From Vibrio gallaecicus (GTDB taxonomy: Bacteria; Pseudomonadota; Gammaproteobacteria; Enterobacterales; Vibrionaceae), in the NCBI RefSeq assembly GCF_024347495.1, contig NZ_AP025491.1, positions 372,001 to 436,000 on the forward strand: DNA of 64,000 nt, in the 5' to 3' direction. The stretch's first letter is position 1. Each line of letters starts with the position of its first letter. The position numbers were made by a program, and so were the translations under genes. Below the pieces are notes generated by a model that saw only the letters and a program-made list of their open reading frames with translations, ran no database searches and was not told where the DNA came from. Below, piece by piece: positions 25,538 to 34,732 of the stretch.

Positions 25538-27325
25538 ATGTTAATAGACAGAGTAACTTCTAAAATGGTCCAACCAAGGGAAGTCACTAGCATACAATCA
25601 GGGCGTTATGCCCTGATTGGACAAGAGTTTGAAGGCAGCTTTGAGCAATCTCTTATATTGGAACCTATTGTTCCAAAGAACCTAGAGATAATGTTCCATA
25701 GCGAGGTAGCTTTCGCTCAACCGTCAGACGAACTGTTTACGAATGATGATATTGTAAAAAGCGAGCAACAACTCAGAGTAATTTATGATGCCATTCATCA
25801 GATAAATGATAAGTTCGATGATATCGACCTAGAGACATTTAGCCATTTCTTACCTCCCGAGATCAGTAAAAACATAACCCCAAATGAACTTGATAGAGGA
25901 ATTGAAGAAGTTTTCAATAACGGTGTTCTATTTCAAATAAATAGTTCACCGAGAATGAGTATGCGCTATGACACTGAATTGCTACCGACTAGCAGGGTCA
26001 AACGATACGCAAATAACTATCAAGCACATTTAGTTGCCCATTCGGAATGCTGGCAGCAAAGAACAATCGTCGGCATTGTTCCTAAAAAGCTGATGGCGAA
26101 GGTGAGTGAAGATGAAGTCGCGATTTATGAAAATATCGTATACGCAAGATTGATTGATAACTTATTCAATTATCTGACCATGTATCAGCTACGCCTTGAG
26201 GAGATCGTAACTTTCATCGGCCGGTTTGGAGCGCTAGATAGCAGTAATAAAGATCACCGCTATATCACTCAGTTAACGCAGGACTGGGGAAGAGCATACG
26301 AAGATAGCGATGAAACAATGGAAGAGTTGCAGGAGCAAACCGAATCAACTTTAGAAAAGGTAAAATCTAGCATTCGTAAACTGTCACAGTTGCGCTCGGA
26401 TAAATTATATCAGTCGATTCCACGTGTAACTAAGGTACCTCTGGAATTGAAGCAAACTAATATATTGGTACACGATAAAAACTATCGAAGAGCCGCTAAG
26501 CTTTGGCGAGTATGGCTTAAAAGTTTCAACACCGGTAAGTTGACCTCTCAGCAGATTCTTGAGCAAAAGCAACGCAACTTTATTCAATACCAATCATATG
26601 TTGGGCAAATATTAAGACAAGTATTTGTTAACTTAGGGTGGTCTCTAACCAAAGACCCAGAAGGCTACAAGTTAAGCCATGACAATACTTTTGAATTAAT
26701 GCTCGAACATTCAAAGACAGGCGAGTGGTCATTAGTTAGAAAAGAAAGTGTCGTAGCTCGAATAGTCGCGCTGTCTGAGCCGTTGGTAGAAGGAATCACT
26801 CAGAGCGAGTTGGCTACAAGAGATTTTTTAATCTGCCCGGAAGATAATACAGTCAGCGAAAATGACAACATTATTGTCATTTCTCCGATTGAACTTCATG
26901 GTAAAGAAACTCTTGCGGGAAAACTTCAACAGCAAATCTTAAAAGTGATCATTCGAGAATATTTGACGGAGTTTGACGTTAGGCTCCCGACAGCCATAGA
27001 AGCGCTCTACGAAGAAAAGTTTGATCTGATGCTTTCAGATGAAGAACTGAAAGTTGCTAGAGTGCATGCAAACAGCGAACTGTACAACGCGATTGTTACT
27101 AAAAGTAATATATCCAAGTACTTGAAGCAGTGCCCGGTATGTAGCCAGCAAGCTCACGAGAGTAGTATTCAACAAACGTCAAAGGATTACTTTACCGCAA
27201 GTTGTAGAAATAAAGCATGTAAAGCAACCTGGACCTTAGACGTCAAGAGATCATTGTTTAATTTAAACGATGGTGATTCATCTAATGGGCGGTTCGCGTT
27301 CAGTATTGATTTGGAGCATGACTAG
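25538..27325 (+). CDS. DUF2357-like McrC-related protein with C-terminal zinc ribbon
   Basis: 595 aa, 2 bp after the AAA+ gene. The segment VAIYENIVYARLIDNLFNYL (about 190-215) matches the conserved YEN-R region of DUF2357 proteins, partners of McrB-like ATPases. Residues about 530-565 form a zinc ribbon (CPVC at 532-535 and a second CRNKAC pair). The usual PD-(D/E)XK nuclease of DUF2357/McrC proteins is not evident at the C-terminus, so the cassette may rely on the helicase or another protein for cleavage. Last gene of the inserted cassette. Family call by eye. Confidence 0.65.
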   Translation: MLIDRVTSKMVQPREVTSIQSGRYALIGQEFEGSFEQSLILEPIVPKNLEIMFHSEVAFAQPSDELFTNDDIVKSEQQLRVIYDAIHQINDKFDDIDLETFSHFLPPEISKNITPNELDRGIEEVFNNGVLFQINSSPRMSMRYDTELLPTSRVKRYANNYQAHLVAHSECWQQRTIVGIVPKKLMAKVSEDEVAIYENIVYARLIDNLFNYLTMYQLRLEEIVTFIGRFGALDSSNKDHRYITQLTQDWGRAYEDSDETMEELQEQTESTLEKVKSSIRKLSQLRSDKLYQSIPRVTKVPLELKQTNILVHDKNYRRAAKLWRVWLKSFNTGKLTSQQILEQKQRNFIQYQSYVGQILRQVFVNLGWSLTKDPEGYKLSHDNTFELMLEHSKTGEWSLVRKESVVARIVALSEPLVEGITQSELATRDFLICPEDNTVSENDNIIVISPIELHGKETLAGKLQQQILKVIIREYLTEFDVRLPTAIEALYEEKFDLMLSDEELKVARVHANSELYNAIVTKSNISKYLKQCPVCSQQAHESSIQQTSKDYFTASCRNKACKATWTLDVKRSLFNLNDGDSSNGRFAFSIDLEHD

Positions 27326-27435
27326 GGATGATTGCTTAGATAGTTGCCAAATTTGCTATTGATGGTGTTCGTTGGGTTACTTGAATATCAAACATCGTTG
27401 GTAGAATGGTGAACTTAAGCCTGTTTGACCACCTA

Positions 27436-27518
27436 GTAAGCTTATGAACGTCTTTAATGATGAATTAGACAGCATACTCACTCAATTCAACGAGTTTATG
27501 TGGGACGAGCCCGCGTAA
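27436..27518 (+). pseudogene. hsdR 3'-end remnant (83-bp duplicate of the hsdR tail)
   Basis: Aligned base by base with 15401-15483, 74 of 83 positions match. The frame is kept: KLMNVFNDELDSILTQFNEF then MWDEPA and a stop, against KLM...NEYMWDEHA in the complete gene. Only two residues differ. No hsdR sequence precedes 27436. This is the scar of a second hsdR gene whose body was replaced by the TerY cassette, or of an insertion that carried an hsdR end. Confidence 0.92.
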
Positions 27519-27547
27519 CTCAGTACAATCGAACCAAACGTCAAAAT

Positions 27548-27568
27548 GCACGCTCAATAAGAGCGTGC
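27548..27568. repeat. Hairpin GCACGCTC-AATAA-GAGCGTGC after the hsdR remnant
   Basis: Perfect 8-bp stem with a 5-nt loop, no T-tract. It lies where the hsdR transcript would originally have entered hsdM. It may be a processing or weak termination site. Confidence 0.5.
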
Positions 27569-27595
27569 GGATTAACAAGGGCACGCAGCATCGTC

Positions 27596-27627
27596 ATTCC
27601 AGAAGTGAGGAACGAACTATCTGGAAT
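27596..27627. repeat. Short palindromic repeat unit (ATTCCAGA...TCTGGAAT)
   Basis: 8-bp inverted arms around AGTGAGGAACGAACTA-like sequence. It resembles the small dispersed CATTCC-type palindromic units often seen between genes in Vibrio and relatives. Only one copy is seen here; it adds to the view that the hsdR-hsdM junction is a recombination seam. Confidence 0.4.
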
Positions 27628-27695
27628 CTCAGAGTAGCACTTGTCTTAAACGAATTATCTATCTGGCACGAGTCAGAACAAACAAGAGAACAAGC

Positions 27696-29297
27696 ATGAA
27701 CAATAATGATCTGGTCGCCAAACTGTGGAAACTGTGTGACAACCTACGTGATGGCGGTGTGTCTTACCAAAACTACGTAAACGAATTGGCATCGCTACTG
27801 TTTCTTAAAATGTGCGAAGAGACAGAGCAGGATGTAAAGTTACTTCCACAAGGTTATCGTTGGGCGGATCTCAAGCAAAAATTGGGACAAGATCAGCATC
27901 GTTTTTATCGCAAACTATTAGTTGAACTAGGCGAGTCTAATCAACCGATTGTTCGTGCGATTTTCCAAAACGTAAACACCACCATTACTCAACCTGCTCA
28001 ACTGACCGAGCTGGTGGATAACATGGACAAACTAGAGTGGTTTGACGATTCTGTTGATGGTGAAGGGCAAGGTAAGAGCCGTGATGACTTTGGTGATATG
28101 TACGAAGGTCTACTGCAAAAGAACGCGAACGAGACGAAATCGGGCGCGGGTCAGTACTTTACGCCACGTTCACTTATTAGCACCATCATTAAAGTGATGC
28201 AGCCTCAGCCGCGTGAAGTGATTCAAGATCCGGCAGCGGGTACAGCAGGTTTCTTAATCGAGGCGGATAAGTACATCAAATCACAAACCAACGATTTAGA
28301 TGATTTAGACGATGACGATCAAGAGTTCCAAATGACCAATGCCTTTGTCGGTTTGGAGCTAGTACCAGAAACGCGCCGTTTAGCACTGATGAACTGCCTA
28401 CTGCATGACATCGAAGGTGATGCAGAAGAGGGCGCAATCCGCCTTGGCAACACATTGGGCAGTGCGGGTGAAACGCTTCCACAAGCAAATGTGATTCTAA
28501 CGAACCCTCCGTTTGGCAGCGCATCAAGTACAAATATCACTCGTACCTTTGTTCACCCAACGGGTAACAAACAGCTCTGTTTTATGCAGCATATCTATGA
28601 TGCCCTAGAACCAGGCGGCCGTGCAGCAGTGGTAATTCCAGATAATGTGTTATTCGAAGGCGGCAAGGGTACAGACATTCGTCGTGACTTAATGGACAAA
28701 TGTAACTTGCACACCATCTTGCGTTTGCCTACGGGTATCTTCTACGCCGCAGGGGTAAAGACTAACGTGCTGTTCTTCCAAAAAGGCACGCCAGAGAACA
28801 AGAACCAAGACAAAGGCTGTACTAAAGAGACATGGGTGTTCGATATGCGTACCAACATGAACACCTTTGGTAAGCGTCGCCCACTGACTGAAAAGCACTT
28901 TGAAGCCTTCATCAATGCTTATGGCGCAGACAAAAACGGTCAATCATCTCGTGAAGAGGGCGTTTACGAGACGTTGGGCAACATCTTCGCCGAGGGACAA
29001 GATAGCGTAGAAAACACCATCGACAACGCGCGTTTCCGCAAATTCAGCCGTGACTACATTCGCGACCAGAAAGGTGACAGCCTAGATATCTCTTGGCTTA
29101 AAGACTTAGAAGCCACCAGCGCAGAAAATCTACCAGAGCCAGAAGTGCTTGCAGGGGAAGCGATGGCAGAGTTAACAGAAGCCATGTCTGAAATTTACCA
29201 ATTGATGCAAGCATTAGGTGCTGACGATGTAGCTGAAGGGCAAAAGCAACTTGTGGCAGAAGCCTTTGGCTTGGTAGAAAAGCCGGAGGCTGAGTAA
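27696..29297 (+). CDS. hsdM: Type I restriction-modification M subunit (N6-adenine methyltransferase)
   Basis: 533 aa. A helical N-terminal HsdM_N domain (LWKLCDNLRDGGVSYQNY, then LLFLKMCEE) is followed by the methyltransferase domain. DPAAGTAGFL (178-187) is motif I for S-adenosylmethionine and NPPFGS (270-275) is motif IV, the adenine-N6 catalytic NPPF. GQYFTPR precedes motif I as usual. With HsdS it methylates the bipartite target, and with HsdR it forms the restriction complex. Codon use looks more GC-rich than the cassette before it, in keeping with hsdR. Its stop overlaps the hsdS start by TAATG. Confidence 0.96.
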   Translation: MNNNDLVAKLWKLCDNLRDGGVSYQNYVNELASLLFLKMCEETEQDVKLLPQGYRWADLKQKLGQDQHRFYRKLLVELGESNQPIVRAIFQNVNTTITQPAQLTELVDNMDKLEWFDDSVDGEGQGKSRDDFGDMYEGLLQKNANETKSGAGQYFTPRSLISTIIKVMQPQPREVIQDPAAGTAGFLIEADKYIKSQTNDLDDLDDDDQEFQMTNAFVGLELVPETRRLALMNCLLHDIEGDAEEGAIRLGNTLGSAGETLPQANVILTNPPFGSASSTNITRTFVHPTGNKQLCFMQHIYDALEPGGRAAVVIPDNVLFEGGKGTDIRRDLMDKCNLHTILRLPTGIFYAAGVKTNVLFFQKGTPENKNQDKGCTKETWVFDMRTNMNTFGKRRPLTEKHFEAFINAYGADKNGQSSREEGVYETLGNIFAEGQDSVENTIDNARFRKFSRDYIRDQKGDSLDISWLKDLEATSAENLPEPEVLAGEAMAELTEAMSEIYQLMQALGADDVAEGQKQLVAEAFGLVEKPEAE

Positions 29298-30793
29298 TGA
29301 GTGAATTGCCGAAGGGTTGGGTAGAAAGCGCAATTGGTGAAGCTTGTTTAATTGAAAATGGTTTGCGTAAACCTATCTCATTGAAAGAGCGTGCTAACTG
29401 CCAAGGTGACTTTCCCTACTATGGTGCAACTGGGGTAATAGACCACTTAAATAGCTATACCCATGAAGGCGAATACGTTCTTATTGGTGAAGATGGGGCA
29501 AATCTTTTGTCTAAGTCTAAACCTTTAGCATTTATCGCTAACGGAAAATACTGGGTAAACAATCATGCACATACTTTGAGATGTCTTGCTGATAGTCCAA
29601 ACTTGTATCTGGAAAAATATTTCAATTCTCTTTCTTTAGAGTCGTGGGTGACGGGCTCTGCTCAACCCAAGCTTACTAAAAAGAACCTAGAGGGTATTCC
29701 ATATCCACTAGCCCCACTAGCCGAACAAAAACGCATCGTTGAAAAACTCGATGAGGTATTGGCACAAGTCGACACCATCAAAGCCCGCCTAGATGGCATC
29801 CCAGATTTGCTAAAACGCTTCCGCCAATCGGTACTCGCTTCTGCGGTGTCGGGTAAGTTGACGGAAGAGTGGCGTGGGAGCAACTTTGATGGCGAGAGTG
29901 CGCAGCGCCTTAAAGCTAACCTTTCTGTAAGTAGGTTTGACTTCTGGAAGCAAGAACAACTTGAGAAATTCAAGTCTAAAGGAAAACTACCGAAATCAGA
30001 CAAGTGGAAAGAAAAGTACAAGCCAGTAATTTTTGTTAAGTCACCAGAACTAGGAACAATTCCCGAATCTTGGGAATGGAGCTCCCTTGAAGAGCTTTCT
30101 ATTGTGATTTCTGATGGTGACCATAATCCGCCAAAGAAAACAAGTGAAGGTGTCAGGCATCTAACTGTTAAGAATGTTAATAATGGTGAGATAAGTTTTG
30201 AGGGATGTGCGTATGTATCTGAGTCAGGTTACGCGCAAACAAAGCTACGATATGAGGCTAAGACCAACGATATACTGCTAACGTGTATTGGTACTGTAGG
30301 TCGGGTTGCTATTGTCGGAGAAGATACTAACTTTAGTACAGATAGAAATCTTGCATATATTCGCTTGTGCGATGCTCTCGATGTTAAATACATGAAGTTT
30401 TTACTTATGTCCCCAATGATGCAAAGGTTTATGAGTGGCGGGAAAGTGGGGAACGCACAATCAGCTCTTTATCTGAAGGTGATAAGAGCTCTTCCAACTC
30501 CGTTAGCACCGTTAGAAGAACAAAAAGAAATCGTCCGCCTAGTCGACCAATATTTCGCTTTCGCTGACACCATAGAAACGCAAGTGAAAAAAGCGCAGGC
30601 GAGGGTAGATAACCTAACCCAAAGCATCTTGGCAAAAGCCTTCCGTGGTGAGCTGGTGGCGCAAGATCCAAACGATGAACCAGCTGACAAACTGCTAGAG
30701 CGCATCGCCGAGGCTCGTAAAGAGGCAGAGGCGTTAGCTAAGGCAGCGAAGAAAGCTGAGACGGCCAAGAAAAGAGCCGTAAAAAGCGCTTAA
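29297..30793 (+). CDS. hsdS: Type I restriction-modification specificity subunit S
   Basis: 498 aa. Two target recognition domains (about 1-135 and 240-405) alternate with conserved helical spacers: LAPLAEQKRIVEKLDEVLAQ after the first and LAPLEEQKEIVRLVDQYF after the second. The latter leads into a Lys/Ala-rich end. This is the standard HsdS build and sets the DNA sequence recognised. TRD1 ends with the PKLTKKNLEGIPYPLAPLAEQ type of boundary. The ATG overlaps the hsdM stop. It is followed by a good terminator (30822-30843). TRD sequence differs from anything I can assign to a recognition site. Confidence 0.95.
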   Translation: MSELPKGWVESAIGEACLIENGLRKPISLKERANCQGDFPYYGATGVIDHLNSYTHEGEYVLIGEDGANLLSKSKPLAFIANGKYWVNNHAHTLRCLADSPNLYLEKYFNSLSLESWVTGSAQPKLTKKNLEGIPYPLAPLAEQKRIVEKLDEVLAQVDTIKARLDGIPDLLKRFRQSVLASAVSGKLTEEWRGSNFDGESAQRLKANLSVSRFDFWKQEQLEKFKSKGKLPKSDKWKEKYKPVIFVKSPELGTIPESWEWSSLEELSIVISDGDHNPPKKTSEGVRHLTVKNVNNGEISFEGCAYVSESGYAQTKLRYEAKTNDILLTCIGTVGRVAIVGEDTNFSTDRNLAYIRLCDALDVKYMKFLLMSPMMQRFMSGGKVGNAQSALYLKVIRALPTPLAPLEEQKEIVRLVDQYFAFADTIETQVKKAQARVDNLTQSILAKAFRGELVAQDPNDEPADKLLERIAEARKEAEALAKAAKKAETAKKRAVKSA

Positions 30794-30821
30794 GTTCTAA
30801 GCTTTGCTTTGTTGTGTTAAT

Positions 30822-30843
30822 AAAGGGGCGAGAGCCCCTTTTT
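30822..30843 (+). terminator. Rho-independent terminator after hsdS
   Basis: Stem AAAGGGGC / GCCCCTTT with loop GAGA followed by T residues, 29 bp after the hsdS stop. Strong GC stem; ends the type I R-M transcript. Confidence 0.85.
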
Positions 30844-30868
30844 AGTGCCTGTCATATGAGGTTTTTAA

Positions 30869-31102
30869 ATGTTCAAAGCAATATCTGCGCTGTTTAAGTC
30901 AATCGTTGAGCTTGTAAAAAGTCTTTATTCAATTGTGTTTAGTTTATTCTCTATCGTCTGCAATTTAACCAAAGCGCTATGCCATATTTTCTCTGCTTTC
31001 TACATCCGACATAAAGGAAACAAAGAAATCGAGAGATTGAAAAATGAACTTAAAAACGAAGAGCGAGAACAGAGTTTAGACAACAAGCCAAATCAAGAAT
31101 AA
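30869..31102 (+). CDS. Small membrane-associated protein, 77 aa
   Basis: ATG preceded by GAGG at 30858-30861. Residues 1-47 are a hydrophobic/amphipathic stretch (SIVFSLFSIVCNLTKALCHIF) able to form one or two short membrane helices. Residues 48-77 are highly charged (KEIERLKNELKNEEREQSL), likely coiled. No family is recognised. Sitting just after a terminator and before McrBC, it could be a stand-alone toxin-like or membrane-effector peptide, but that is speculation. Confidence 0.5.
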   Translation: MFKAISALFKSIVELVKSLYSIVFSLFSIVCNLTKALCHIFSAFYIRHKGNKEIERLKNELKNEEREQSLDNKPNQE

Positions 31103-31379
31103 TCAACTCAGCCAGCTTGCTGAGAACTACCTTCAATAGCCTACCAATCGAACATATTTCGCACACCTTGCAGCATTTTCAGTAATGTCATCCTGCTAAG
31201 TTATGCTAGCGAATAAGACACATATATACGTAATTTGTTGATAGATCAAAGTTATGATTTTTATGAAATGATAGGCTTATCATTGATTAGTTTTGTGAAT
31301 CAAAGTCACAGAACTGATGTTCTTAAAATTAATAGTATAACCATCAACGGATGGTACGTGCTTTCTATGAGTGTTATCA

Positions 31380-33920
31380 ATGTCAGTCTATTTATTAACG
31401 TGGAACTCGAAGCATTTCTCGACAGGTGGTGAAGGTTCTGAAGCCGGAACTTTAAACTACACAGTAGGTGAAAATATTCGTTGGTCTTGCCATAGCCAAC
31501 AACCAAAACCTGGTGATACCGTTTATCTGATTAGAGTTGGCGTAGAGCCAAGAGGTATCGTTGCCAAAGGAACAGTAAGTAAAGAAAGTTATCTGGCTGA
31601 ACATTGGTCTGACGCTTCAAAACAAAAACATTATATCGATTTTAAGTTGGAAGGCTTGCGCTCTAACTGTGAGCAAGGCTTATTGCCAATGATGTTGCTT
31701 CAAGGAGCAATGCCCGATCAAAAATGGAGCCCACAAACTTCTGGTATTGAAATCAAGCAAAATTATCGCGAAACGCTGGCGGATTTGTGGGAGAGCGGAG
31801 AATTTAAACACTCTGTTGAGCAGTTCTTCAATTGGTACCTAGAAAACAAATTTAACCCCAATGGTTGGTACAAAGGTTACGTTGAAACATGTGAGTTAGC
31901 TACTCAGATCCAAAATGGTAAAGAAATCTCCAAAGAAGACGTTAAAAAGCTTTGGTATGACGCGAGCAATGGAATTGCAGGTGTCGGTCAAGGTTTTATG
32001 TATCAACGAGAGTTCGATTCGAATTATGAATTCCTACTAGAAATAACTAGCGAAATACTAATTAATCCAACAGAAGAAACCTATCAAAAGGTTAGAAATG
32101 AATGGAAGCAAGTAGGTAAATTTGAGCGTGTATTGTGGGGAGTCATCCACCGTGTCTTCGCTGCAGCAGATCCCAAGCAATACACAAGTGTGGTGGCACA
32201 GTCTTATTTGAATGATGTTTATACGTGCCTTAAAAAACAGTATCAACTACAAAGTAAGCGAAGTGGTTCATGGTTGGCAGATAATAAAGTTCTACTAGAG
32301 CTTACCAAGCCATTTATGGATGTTAGTGTCGATGACCAAACTCGCAATATTCTTTTATGGAGCTTGTACGAATGGAAAGCCACAAATAAAAATGATGATC
32401 TCGAAGAGAATGATCAAGTAAGAGACAATGAAGCCAACTATGAAGTGAACCTACCGATGATTAACTATGTTAATAAACCTCTAAATCAGATTCTTTATGG
32501 TCCTCCAGGTACTGGTAAAACCTATCACACGATAGAAGCTGCGGTGAAAGCGGCTGAGCCGAACTTCTACTACAGCTTGGAAATAGAGACGTCAGAAGGG
32601 GCAACGAAAGAGCAACGCTCTCTGCTTCAAACAAAGTTTAAAGAACTGTCAGATTCTAAACGCATTAGATTCGTAACCTTTCACCAAAGCTATGGTTACG
32701 AAGAATTTGTCGAAGGGTTAAGCGCTAAATCAGTCGATGGGCAGATTTCATACGAAGTAACCCCCGGTATTTTTAAGGATATTTGTGAGCAAGCGAGCCG
32801 AGGTATTGAACAAAGTAATGACCCTCTTGAAATCGCAATTGAAAACCTTAAAGCTGACCTTGAAGAAGGCACGTCGCTGTCATTAAGTACTCAGCGAGGG
32901 AAAAAGTTTGATGTTCAGTATCACGGGAATACAACATTTAGAGCCTTTCCACACGAAACTGCGCACGAAGACTTAGGTAACGGTTACCCAGTTTCTATCG
33001 ACAGTATACGTAAGCTATATAGTGGAGTAGATGCGAAAGAGTTTTATAATCCGTCGTATGTAAAGGCGATACTCAACCATCTAATTTCAAGGTATAAACT
33101 GCCCAAAGAACCAACGGCTCAACCAGATAGTTTGAAAAATTTTGTGCTTGTGATTGATGAAATCAATCGAGGTAATATTTCGAAGATTTTCGGTGAGCTC
33201 ATTACGTTAATTGAAGACTCTAAACGGTCTGGTAAAGGTCAAGCAGAAACCATAGAAGTGGTACTTCCACATTCAGGTGAAAAATTTTCGGTTCCCAACA
33301 ACCTCCATATCATCGGAACAATGAATACGGCTGACCGTTCTCTTGCGATGATGGATACTGCCCTTCGTCGTCGTTTCGATTTTGTAGAGATGATGCCTAA
33401 ACCAGAGTTGCTGAAAGGTGCCATAGTCAATGGTATTAACCTCGAGCAACTGCTAATTGTACTCAATCAACGTATTGAAATCCTTTATGACCGTGAACAC
33501 ACTCTAGGTCATGCTTTCTTTATGCCAGTTAAAGCTCTGGTAGACGTAGGTGAGCAGGATAAAGCGTTTAATGTTCTAGTTTCTGTATTCAAAAACAAGG
33601 TCATCCCACTCTTAGAAGAATACTTCTTTGAGGACTGGAGTAAGATTCGCCTAGTGCTTGCTGACAATCAAAAGACGAATAATGAATCACAACAGTTTGT
33701 ACTAGAACAAAAACAAAAGGCTGATGATTTGAAGAGTTTGTTTGGCAAGGGGCATAACCTGGATCAATACGGTCAGTCAGTGGTGAGATATACACTCGCT
33801 GAAGGTAACGCTAATGTTTGGCGAGATGCTGAAGCTTATATCGGTATCTACAAACCAACGGAAAAAGAACTAACTCAGTCACCAGAGTCTCAGACCGAAG
33901 CAAACAATGAGCCTGTATAA
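31380..33920 (+). CDS. mcrB: McrB-like AAA+ restriction GTPase with N-terminal EVE/PUA-like domain
   Basis: I take ATG 31380 (846 aa; a GTG at 31371 is 9 nt earlier). MSVYLLTWNSKHFSTGG, then PGDTVYLIRVG and GIVAKGTV (about 1-70) look like an EVE/PUA-like fold, a module that reads modified bases in some McrB proteins. The AAA+ domain shows GPPGTGKT (374-381), VLVIDEINRGNISKIFGEL (Asp593) and GTMNTADRSLAMMD, then LRRRFDF. MNTAD plus LRRRF is the McrB signature for GTP use. With McrC it would cut DNA carrying modified cytosine. A 12-bp TATACC-type leader is present but no clear ribosome binding site. mcrC starts at the stop codon overlap. Confidence 0.92.
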   Translation: MSVYLLTWNSKHFSTGGEGSEAGTLNYTVGENIRWSCHSQQPKPGDTVYLIRVGVEPRGIVAKGTVSKESYLAEHWSDASKQKHYIDFKLEGLRSNCEQGLLPMMLLQGAMPDQKWSPQTSGIEIKQNYRETLADLWESGEFKHSVEQFFNWYLENKFNPNGWYKGYVETCELATQIQNGKEISKEDVKKLWYDASNGIAGVGQGFMYQREFDSNYEFLLEITSEILINPTEETYQKVRNEWKQVGKFERVLWGVIHRVFAAADPKQYTSVVAQSYLNDVYTCLKKQYQLQSKRSGSWLADNKVLLELTKPFMDVSVDDQTRNILLWSLYEWKATNKNDDLEENDQVRDNEANYEVNLPMINYVNKPLNQILYGPPGTGKTYHTIEAAVKAAEPNFYYSLEIETSEGATKEQRSLLQTKFKELSDSKRIRFVTFHQSYGYEEFVEGLSAKSVDGQISYEVTPGIFKDICEQASRGIEQSNDPLEIAIENLKADLEEGTSLSLSTQRGKKFDVQYHGNTTFRAFPHETAHEDLGNGYPVSIDSIRKLYSGVDAKEFYNPSYVKAILNHLISRYKLPKEPTAQPDSLKNFVLVIDEINRGNISKIFGELITLIEDSKRSGKGQAETIEVVLPHSGEKFSVPNNLHIIGTMNTADRSLAMMDTALRRRFDFVEMMPKPELLKGAIVNGINLEQLLIVLNQRIEILYDREHTLGHAFFMPVKALVDVGEQDKAFNVLVSVFKNKVIPLLEEYFFEDWSKIRLVLADNQKTNNESQQFVLEQKQKADDLKSLFGKGHNLDQYGQSVVRYTLAEGNANVWRDAEAYIGIYKPTEKELTQSPESQTEANNEPV

Positions 33921-34732
33921 TGCACACCACTGTATTTGAATATGGCTATTTAACTTGGGACAAAGCAGCAAGCGATGAATTGGGCGCAAAGCCTATTTCG
34001 AAACGTGCATTCGAATATTTAAAGGACGTGAGCTTAAGCGCTGGAGAATCTGATACCAATAAGTGTTTAGGTTTAACTAAGCGTTTTGGCCATGAGTTAC
34101 TTCAAGTGAAAAACTACGTCGGTGTATTGTTTACACCGACAGGTGAGCATATTGAAGTTCTACCTAAAATAGGGCGTAAGTCGGTAACGCACGAACAAGC
34201 TGTTTCAGAATCTCGCGAGATGTTGTTGATGATGCTGCAGCATTTGGGGTCATTCCGTTATGTGGTATCGAACCAAGCGAATATAGCCAGTAAGCAGATG
34301 CCATTACTCGAGGCGTTTATTAATCAGTTTTTACAATCCGTGAATACCTTGGTTAAGAGAGGGCTCAAAAGTGACTATGTCACGCAAGAAGATAACCTTC
34401 GCTACCAGAAGGGCAAGCTTAAAATCTCCCAACAAATCAGACACAACATCCTCAATAAGCATAAGTTTTATGTTGAATATGATGAGTACCTGATTAACCG
34501 CCCAGCTAATCGACTTATTAAAACGGCCCTGTTGAAGTTAAGTAATTACACAAAACTAGCGACCAACCAGAAGTTACTGCGTGAGCTACAATTTGCTCTT
34601 GCCGATGTCCCAACGAGTAAGTCCGTCAAACAAGACATTAACGCACTTAAGCTGGATGGTGGAGTATCATTCGCCGATTGCTTGGGCAAAATTGATATTA
34701 GACGGGTTCTCTCCTCTGAGTATGAAAGGTGA
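33920..34732 (+). CDS. mcrC: McrC N-terminal part (frameshifted gene)
   Basis: 270 aa in this frame. Residues 1-240 are a good McrC N-terminal domain (VLPKIGRK, EMLLMMLQHLG, LRYQKGKLKISQQIRHN, the YDEYLINRPANRLIK segment). After LKLDG the frame gives nonsense-like residues and stops at 34732, whereas the +1 frame continues with EYHSPIAWAKLILDGFSP, as McrC should. Dropping one G near 34658-34662 joins the frames into one McrC of about 438 aa. It may be a real inactivating mutation, a split protein or a sequencing error. McrC binds the McrB hexamer and carries the nuclease. Confidence 0.8.
   Translation: MHTTVFEYGYLTWDKAASDELGAKPISKRAFEYLKDVSLSAGESDTNKCLGLTKRFGHELLQVKNYVGVLFTPTGEHIEVLPKIGRKSVTHEQAVSESREMLLMMLQHLGSFRYVVSNQANIASKQMPLLEAFINQFLQSVNTLVKRGLKSDYVTQEDNLRYQKGKLKISQQIRHNILNKHKFYVEYDEYLINRPANRLIKTALLKLSNYTKLATNQKLLRELQFALADVPTSKSVKQDINALKLDGGVSFADCLGKIDIRRVLSSEYER

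Noticed and set aside
31235..31432. 65-aa ORF upstream of mcrB
   Set aside because: Its codons overlap the start of mcrB in another frame, with no ribosome binding site; likely chance.
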